Shown here one piece after another: positions 59,820-64,000 of a DNA stretch of 64,000 bases. Numbering within the stretch: the first letter of the stretch is position 1; every line of letters starts with the position of its first letter. Origin of the DNA: JAFAMB01 sp963775805 (GTDB taxonomy: Bacteria > Verrucomicrobiota > Verrucomicrobiia > Chthoniobacterales > JAFAMB01). A program made the translations under genes and the position numbers. Location of the stretch: the NCBI GenBank assembly GCA_963775805.1, contig CAVZKG010000001.1, forward strand, positions 558,001-622,000, written 5' to 3'. The notes under the pieces are model-generated. The model ran no database searches. It had not been told where the DNA came from and was given only the letters and a program-made list of their open reading frames with translations.

Positions 59820-61307
59820 ATGATGATTCCAAAGACACCGTTCCAATACAATTTGTGGATAGACGGTAAAGAACTCCCAGCACAATCCGGAAAGCGATTT
59901 CAGCGCCAAAGTCCCGCTCACGACACCCTCGTCGGAGAATATGCCGAAGCTGGTGTGGTCGATGCCGATGCGGCAGTTCAAGCAGCTCGCGAAGCATTCG
60001 ATCGCGGGCCCTGGCCGAATTCTTCGGGAGCCGAACGGATGAAGGTGCTCTTGAAAGCATCGGAACTCATTCGTCAAAAGAAGGAGGAATTGGCTCTGAT
60101 CGAAACGCTCGAAAGCGGCAAACCGATTTCCCAGGCACGAGACGAAGTCGATTGGGCGGCAGGTCTCTGGGATTATTCAGCTGCACTTTGCCGACACATT
60201 CACGGAGACAGTTACAATGCTCTCGGTCCGTCGATGCTCGGCTTGGTGATTCGTGAACCGGTCGGTGTGGTTGGGATGATAACTCCGTGGAATTTCCCGC
60301 TCTTGATCATCAGTCAGAAACTTCCCTTCGCCCTCGCTGCAGGCTGCACCTGCGTGATCAAGCCGAGCGAACTGACTTCCGGTACCACTGTGCGCCTCGG
60401 CAGGATCCTGGCTGAGGCTGGAATACCGGACGGTGTCGTTAATATCCTGAGCGGTTATGGAGATCCCGTTGGAAGCCGGCTAAGCCTCCATCCGGACGTC
60501 GACATGATGTCGTTTACCGGCTCGACCAACGTCGGCAAAGCCGTAGTCAGCGCCGCACGCAATAATCTTAAAAAGGTCGAGCTCGAACTCGGAGGGAAAA
60601 ATCCGCAGATCATTTTCGGTGATGCCGATCTCGACGCGGCCCTCGACGCGGCGGTGTTCGGCATCTGTTTTAACATGGGCGAATGTTGCAACAGCGGCAG
60701 TCGGCTTTTGATCGAGCGTTCGATTGCGGAGGAGTTTGCACAACGAGTGGTTGAACTCGCCCGAGCCGTACCGGTGGGAGACCCGCTCGATGAGAAAACA
60801 AAAATCGGCGCGATTGTGAACGAACAGCAATTCAATAAGATCATGGATTACATCGATCAAGGCCAACGCGCCGGTGCGCGACTTCAACTCGGAGGCAAGC
60901 CGATGAATATACTGAACGGCCGCTTCATTGAAACGACCGTATTCGACGAAGTCCGCGCCGACATGGCGATTGCGCGCGAAGAAATTTTTGGACCGGTGCT
61001 CTCCATTCTCACATTCGATAGCGGAGAAGAAGCGATCGAGATCGCCAACAGCACAAGTTACGGATTGTCCTGCGGGGTCTGGACTCGCGACTTGGACAAT
61101 GCTCTCTCTGTCGGCCGTCGAGTGCGTGCGGGAACGGTTTGGGTGAATACGTTCATGGATGGTTATGCCGAGCTACCGTTCGGAGGTTATAAAGAGAGCG
61201 GACTCGGCCGCGAACTCGGCCGATACGCAATTGACGAGTTCACCGAACTGAAAACGATTCAATTACATCTCGGACCCAGGACCTCTTGGTGGGCCGCACG
61301 AAACTAG
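59820..61307 (+). CDS. NAD(P)-dependent aldehyde dehydrogenase
   Basis: This 495-residue cytoplasmic enzyme oxidises an aldehyde to the acid. Active-site residues can be seen: Asn158 in ITPWNFPLLI, Glu256 in ELELGGKNPQ, and the nucleophile Cys290 in FNMGECCNSGSR. The NAD-binding motif is SFTGSTNVGKAV. The C-terminal EEIFGPVLSI and PFGGYKESGLGRELG are standard. It most resembles betaine/gamma-aminobutyraldehyde/hydroxy-aldehyde types, so the substrate is open. The ATG pair at 59820 and 59823 are equally possible starts. A double-hairpin element separates it from the crotonase. Confidence 0.93.
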   Translation: MMIPKTPFQYNLWIDGKELPAQSGKRFQRQSPAHDTLVGEYAEAGVVDADAAVQAAREAFDRGPWPNSSGAERMKVLLKASELIRQKKEELALIETLESGKPISQARDEVDWAAGLWDYSAALCRHIHGDSYNALGPSMLGLVIREPVGVVGMITPWNFPLLIISQKLPFALAAGCTCVIKPSELTSGTTVRLGRILAEAGIPDGVVNILSGYGDPVGSRLSLHPDVDMMSFTGSTNVGKAVVSAARNNLKKVELELGGKNPQIIFGDADLDAALDAAVFGICFNMGECCNSGSRLLIERSIAEEFAQRVVELARAVPVGDPLDEKTKIGAIVNEQQFNKIMDYIDQGQRAGARLQLGGKPMNILNGRFIETTVFDEVRADMAIAREEIFGPVLSILTFDSGEEAIEIANSTSYGLSCGVWTRDLDNALSVGRRVRAGTVWVNTFMDGYAELPFGGYKESGLGRELGRYAIDEFTELKTIQLHLGPRTSWWAARN

Positions 61308-61380
61308 TGCCCGCTCGTCGTTCGCATCTTGAAAATCGGCCAACTGATCCGGCAGCGGCCGGACGGTATGCCTCCTAATA

Positions 61381-62520
61381 ATGCCTCGATGCACTCCCAA
61401 TGAAATGAGAGCCCAATCCTCTTTCGAACAGCGTGCAGTGAATGCCCTCGAGTTCGCAGGCGTTCAGCTTCGCAGGCTGATCACGGATCATCCCGATTAT
61501 TTTCCGTTGTTCACCAAAGAAGGAAAATGGAAACATGAATCCGAATCCTGGACAAACTGGTGCGAAGGTTTTCTTGGCGGAATGTTATGGATCCTGGAGA
61601 AACGCACGGGAGAGAAGTGGTGGCGTGAAAAGGCCGAGCACTATTCTCTGATCATAGAGCACCGAAAAAACGACCGAAACGTTCATGATCTCGGGTTCCT
61701 GTTTTTGCCGACTTGGAAAGCTTGGTACGATCGAACGGCCGACCCAGCCAAGAATGCTGTGCTCGTCGAAGCCGGCAGAACACTGGCTTTGCGCTTTCAG
61801 CCTGCAGGACAATATCTTTGTTCGTTTGTGGCGCCGGAGAGTCTGTTCATCGACATCATGATGAATGTCGGTATCATTTTTTACGCCGCTGAACAGACTG
61901 GGGATAAGAACCTTTTGGAAATCGCCACGCGGCATTGCTTTACGACCCGACGCTACCTCGTACGCGGCGATGGCAGCACTTCCCATGAAGGCCTGTTCGA
62001 CTTGGAGAGCGGCGAATTTCTGAGACAGACAACCCATCAGGGCTGGCGCAACGACTCGAGCTGGGCTCGCGGCTTGACCTGGGCTTTGTGTGGATTCACG
62101 ACCGCGTACCAATATACGAGTGACTCCCGTTTCCTCGACACCGCTCAACGCTGTGCGGATTTTTATATCGCTCGAACTCCGGCTCACGGTGTTCCACCGA
62201 ATGATTGGGAAGAACCTCATCCCGCCCAGCCATACGAAAGCTCGGCCGCCGCTATTGCGGCCGCTGGGTTGTTGGAACTCGCCTCAGCTCTCTCCGAATC
62301 GGTAGCCGCAAATCACTACAAGAGCTACGCTTTCGGAATACTGGATACTCTGCTTGAGCCAAAGTTCCTGGCAAACGAGACGGCCGGATGGGAAGGCATC
62401 CTGAAACATGGCACGTATCACGAGCGCAAAATGCTCGGAGTCGACGAGAGCGTCATGTGGGGCGAATATTTTTTCCTTTCCGCAATCGATAAAGCGCTTA
62501 CACAGGCCGCCAATGAATAA
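61381..62520 (+). CDS. Glycoside hydrolase family 88, unsaturated glucuronyl/galacturonyl hydrolase
   Basis: This enzyme removes the unsaturated uronic acid from oligosaccharides made by polysaccharide lyases. The 379 residues show the alpha/alpha barrel with both conserved acids: Asp103 in NVHDLGFLF and Asp158 in SLFIDIMMNVG (matching Asp88 and Asp149 of the Bacillus enzyme). NDSSWARGLTWALCGFTTAY is the family signature near residue 220. No signal peptide is seen, so it acts in the cytoplasm. It overlaps the aldolase gene by 8 bp and leads a uronate unit with the aldolase and KDG kinase. Confidence 0.93.
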   Translation: MPRCTPNEMRAQSSFEQRAVNALEFAGVQLRRLITDHPDYFPLFTKEGKWKHESESWTNWCEGFLGGMLWILEKRTGEKWWREKAEHYSLIIEHRKNDRNVHDLGFLFLPTWKAWYDRTADPAKNAVLVEAGRTLALRFQPAGQYLCSFVAPESLFIDIMMNVGIIFYAAEQTGDKNLLEIATRHCFTTRRYLVRGDGSTSHEGLFDLESGEFLRQTTHQGWRNDSSWARGLTWALCGFTTAYQYTSDSRFLDTAQRCADFYIARTPAHGVPPNDWEEPHPAQPYESSAAAIAAAGLLELASALSESVAANHYKSYAFGILDTLLEPKFLANETAGWEGILKHGTYHERKMLGVDESVMWGEYFFLSAIDKALTQAANE

Positions 62521-63151
62521 TCGCCATTTACATTCCATCTTTGACGAAGCCCCGATCGTCGCGATTATCCGCAGACCAAAGATCGACCCGGTTCGATGCA
62601 TTAAAAACCTTTTTGAAGCCGGTATTCGTCTTGTAGAAGTCACAATGGACACGCCGGGGGCCGTCGAAATACTGAGCTCGCTTCGATCAGACGTTCCATC
62701 GAATGCCTTGCTCGGGGCTGGTACAGTCACAGATATGACTCGCGCTAGGGCGGCCCTGGCAGCCGGCGCGTCATTTCTGGTAACACCTAATCTGAATTTC
62801 GATCTGATTCGCTTCGCCCTCGACCACGATCTGCCAATCATGCCGGGCGCAATGACGCCAACCGAGATCTACAACGCTGCTGCTGCCGGAGCCGATTGCG
62901 TGAAAGTTTTTCCTGCGAACACGCTTGGTCCCACCTATTTTCGCGAATTGCGGGGTCCGTTCACTGATATTCTATTGATGGCGACCGGTGGAGTTAATCT
63001 GGAGAATGCGCGAGAATTTGTTCAATCCGGTGCCGATGCACTCGGCATCGGCAGCTCCTTGATTCCAAAGTCAGATGACGAATTAAGCCGGTGCGCCGCA
63101 GCTGCGCGTGAATTCCTTAGAATCGCTCGTGAAGCCCGGGCCGCCCGATGA
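62513..63151 (+). CDS. KDPG/KHG-type aldolase
   Basis: This 212-residue class I aldolase cleaves 2-keto-3-deoxy-6-phosphogluconate to pyruvate and glyceraldehyde 3-phosphate. Lys131 in AAAGADCVKVFPAN forms the Schiff base, Glu42 in LVEVTMDTPG acts as base, and LLGAGTVTD and ATGGVNLENA bind phosphate. The start at 62513 overlaps the GH88 stop by 8 bp; the longer frame from 62408 is antisense-like filler within that gene. It overlaps the kinase by 4 bp. Confidence 0.95.
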   Translation: MNNRHLHSIFDEAPIVAIIRRPKIDPVRCIKNLFEAGIRLVEVTMDTPGAVEILSSLRSDVPSNALLGAGTVTDMTRARAALAAGASFLVTPNLNFDLIRFALDHDLPIMPGAMTPTEIYNAAAAGADCVKVFPANTLGPTYFRELRGPFTDILLMATGGVNLENAREFVQSGADALGIGSSLIPKSDDELSRCAAAAREFLRIAREARAAR

Positions 63152-64000
63152 ATCCACGCACCAAGAAGCTGGCTTGCGATGTTCTCACTTTCGGCGAAAC
63201 AATGGTCCTGTTCGCGCCGGGCTCGGTTCGTGAGAAGCTCGAATTCACGTCTTCTTTCCAAGCATCGATTGGAGGCGCGGAATCTAACTGCGCCATCGGC
63301 CTCGGAAGGCTCGGCCACTCCGTCTGCTGGATCAGCCGGCTTGGCAACGATCCATTTGGGTATCGTGTGCTGAAAACTCTCCGGGGCGAAAACGTGAATG
63401 TCGATCGCGTTGAAATGTCCGATCGCGAATCGACCGGCATCATGTTTAAGGAACCCGCTTCCGGAAACTCCAGTCGCATTTTTTACTATCGCAGAAATTC
63501 CGCTGCCGCTGCGTTGCGCATCGAATCCTTCGAAGATTTAAGCGCTGAATATCTCTTTGTCACTGGAATCACGCCTGCCTTAAGCGAGTCAAATCGCAAA
63601 CTGACATTCGAAGTCGTCGATCGCTTTAGAGAAATGGGAACGAAGGTCGTGTTTGATCCGAACATGCGTTTCAAGCTCTGGGACGCTGACGCGGCGCGCA
63701 TCGTTTTTCTCGAACTCGCGCGGCGGTGCGACATTCTCGTCCCCAGCCTGATCGAAGCTCAAATATTGACCGGGGAGAAAGATCAAATCGCGATGCTCGA
63801 GGGACTTCAAAAAATCGGCCCCTCCCAGGTGGTCCTCAAAGCGGGAGAACTAGGCGCATGGTTTGCCAACGGCGATCAGCGGGGTTACTGCCCCGGTTTT
63901 CCGGTAACTGAAATTGATCCCGTCGGTGCGGGAGACGGCTTTTGCGCCGGCCTGCTCTCCGCGCTCCTGGATGGCCGCTCGCTTTCGGATGCGGTGACTC
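63148..64000 (+). CDS. kdgK: 2-keto-3-deoxygluconate kinase, PfkB family (3' end outside window)
   Basis: The kinase supplies KDPG to the aldolase upstream. The ATG at 63148 overlaps the aldolase stop (ATGA). LTFGETMVLFAPGS, ASIGGAESNCAIGLGRLGHS, WISRLGNDPFGYRVL (PfkB signature 1 region) and EIDPVGAGDGFCAGLLSALL (signature 2 with the catalytic Asp in GAGD) are present. The frame is open to the last base; 284 codons are seen of an expected 310-330. Together with GH88 and the aldolase it completes uronate degradation to central metabolism. Confidence 0.93.
   Translation, partial: MNPRTKKLACDVLTFGETMVLFAPGSVREKLEFTSSFQASIGGAESNCAIGLGRLGHSVCWISRLGNDPFGYRVLKTLRGENVNVDRVEMSDRESTGIMFKEPASGNSSRIFYYRRNSAAAALRIESFEDLSAEYLFVTGITPALSESNRKLTFEVVDRFREMGTKVVFDPNMRFKLWDADAARIVFLELARRCDILVPSLIEAQILTGEKDQIAMLEGLQKIGPSQVVLKAGELGAWFANGDQRGYCPGFPVTEIDPVGAGDGFCAGLLSALLDGRSLSDAVT

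Noticed and set aside
1..64000. tRNA, rRNA, riboswitch and replication-origin signals
   Set aside because: Read for cloverleaf ends, GTTC-type loops, known riboswitch cores and DnaA-box clusters by eye; nothing convincing was found. A covariance-model scan would be needed to exclude them.

Overview
This window looks like part of the chromosome of a free-living, carbohydrate-degrading Gram-negative bacterium, moderately GC-rich by eye. The gene mix fits Verrucomicrobiota (Chthoniobacterales-like) best, with Acidobacteriota as an alternative: a GH127 enzyme, a GH88 enzyme, a DUF4432 epimerase, a GMC oxidoreductase fused to a gluconate-dehydrogenase subunit-3 domain, a HAF-repeat secreted protein, a four-helix-bundle suffix protein, and many short intergenic repeats of the CACAGAG type. 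This assignment is an inference and cannot be proved from the window. No rRNA, tRNA or CRISPR array was recognised.

Layout. (1) 1-7.5 kb: glycerol/dihydroxyacetone cluster on the + strand, dhaL (cut by the window edge), a dhaM carrying EIIA, HPr and a complete enzyme I in one chain, glpF, glpK and glpD. (2) 7.5-14.7 kb: an emrB/emrA-type efflux pair on the - strand in which emrA has lost its middle, an IS256 remnant, a 3-hydroxyacyl-CoA dehydrogenase stub, a second MFS exporter with a TetR-type palindrome at its start, a nucleotidyltransferase and a YCII protein. (3) 15-37 kb: an accessory island. It holds a two-module TIR-like protein, a complete IS21-family element with unusual internal repeats, a 133-bp non-coding IS21-type derivative, unrecognised small genes, broken tyrosine recombinases, a badly decayed NDH-2 dehydrogenase with its membrane partner, a broken DoxX gene, an intact gntR-tauE-DUF1634 operon, an ImmA/IrrE module with truncated sigma-like and ThiF genes, and a truncated type III restriction subunit. 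(4) 37.3-42.5 kb: a GH127 glycosidase with two sugar ABC permeases and a binding protein, no ATPase, ended by a strong terminator. (5) 42.5-47.6 kb, - strand: a four-helix-bundle protein, a 16 x 9 bp G-rich minisatellite, argG, and a four-gene overlapping operon CPBP protease-thiL-tsaE-tsaB. (6) 47.6-50.8 kb: repeat-rich intergenic DNA and a HAF-repeat protein with a proline-rich tail. (7) 50.8-64 kb: a DUF4432 epimerase divergent from a LacI regulator, then a + strand run of CoA transferase, two GMC oxidoreductases, a crotonase-family protein, an aldehyde dehydrogenase, a GH88 unsaturated uronyl hydrolase, a KDPG-type aldolase and a KDG kinase (cut by the window edge).

How the genes fit together. 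Regions 1, 4 and 7 are catabolic. Glycerol enters by GlpF and is phosphorylated and oxidised by GlpK/GlpD, while dihydroxyacetone is phosphorylated by a PEP-driven Dha system. GH127 plus the ABC importer suggests uptake of plant-derived arabinosides. GH88, KDG kinase and KDPG aldolase form the end of an uronate route to pyruvate and glyceraldehyde 3-phosphate. The two GMC enzymes with a family I CoA transferase, a crotonase and an aldehyde dehydrogenase under a LacI regulator do not match a textbook pathway and are the best candidate here for an undescribed catabolic system. Region 3 is a graveyard of mobile and defence-type genes in which several genes end at head-to-head or tail-to-tail junctions or next to dispersed repeats.
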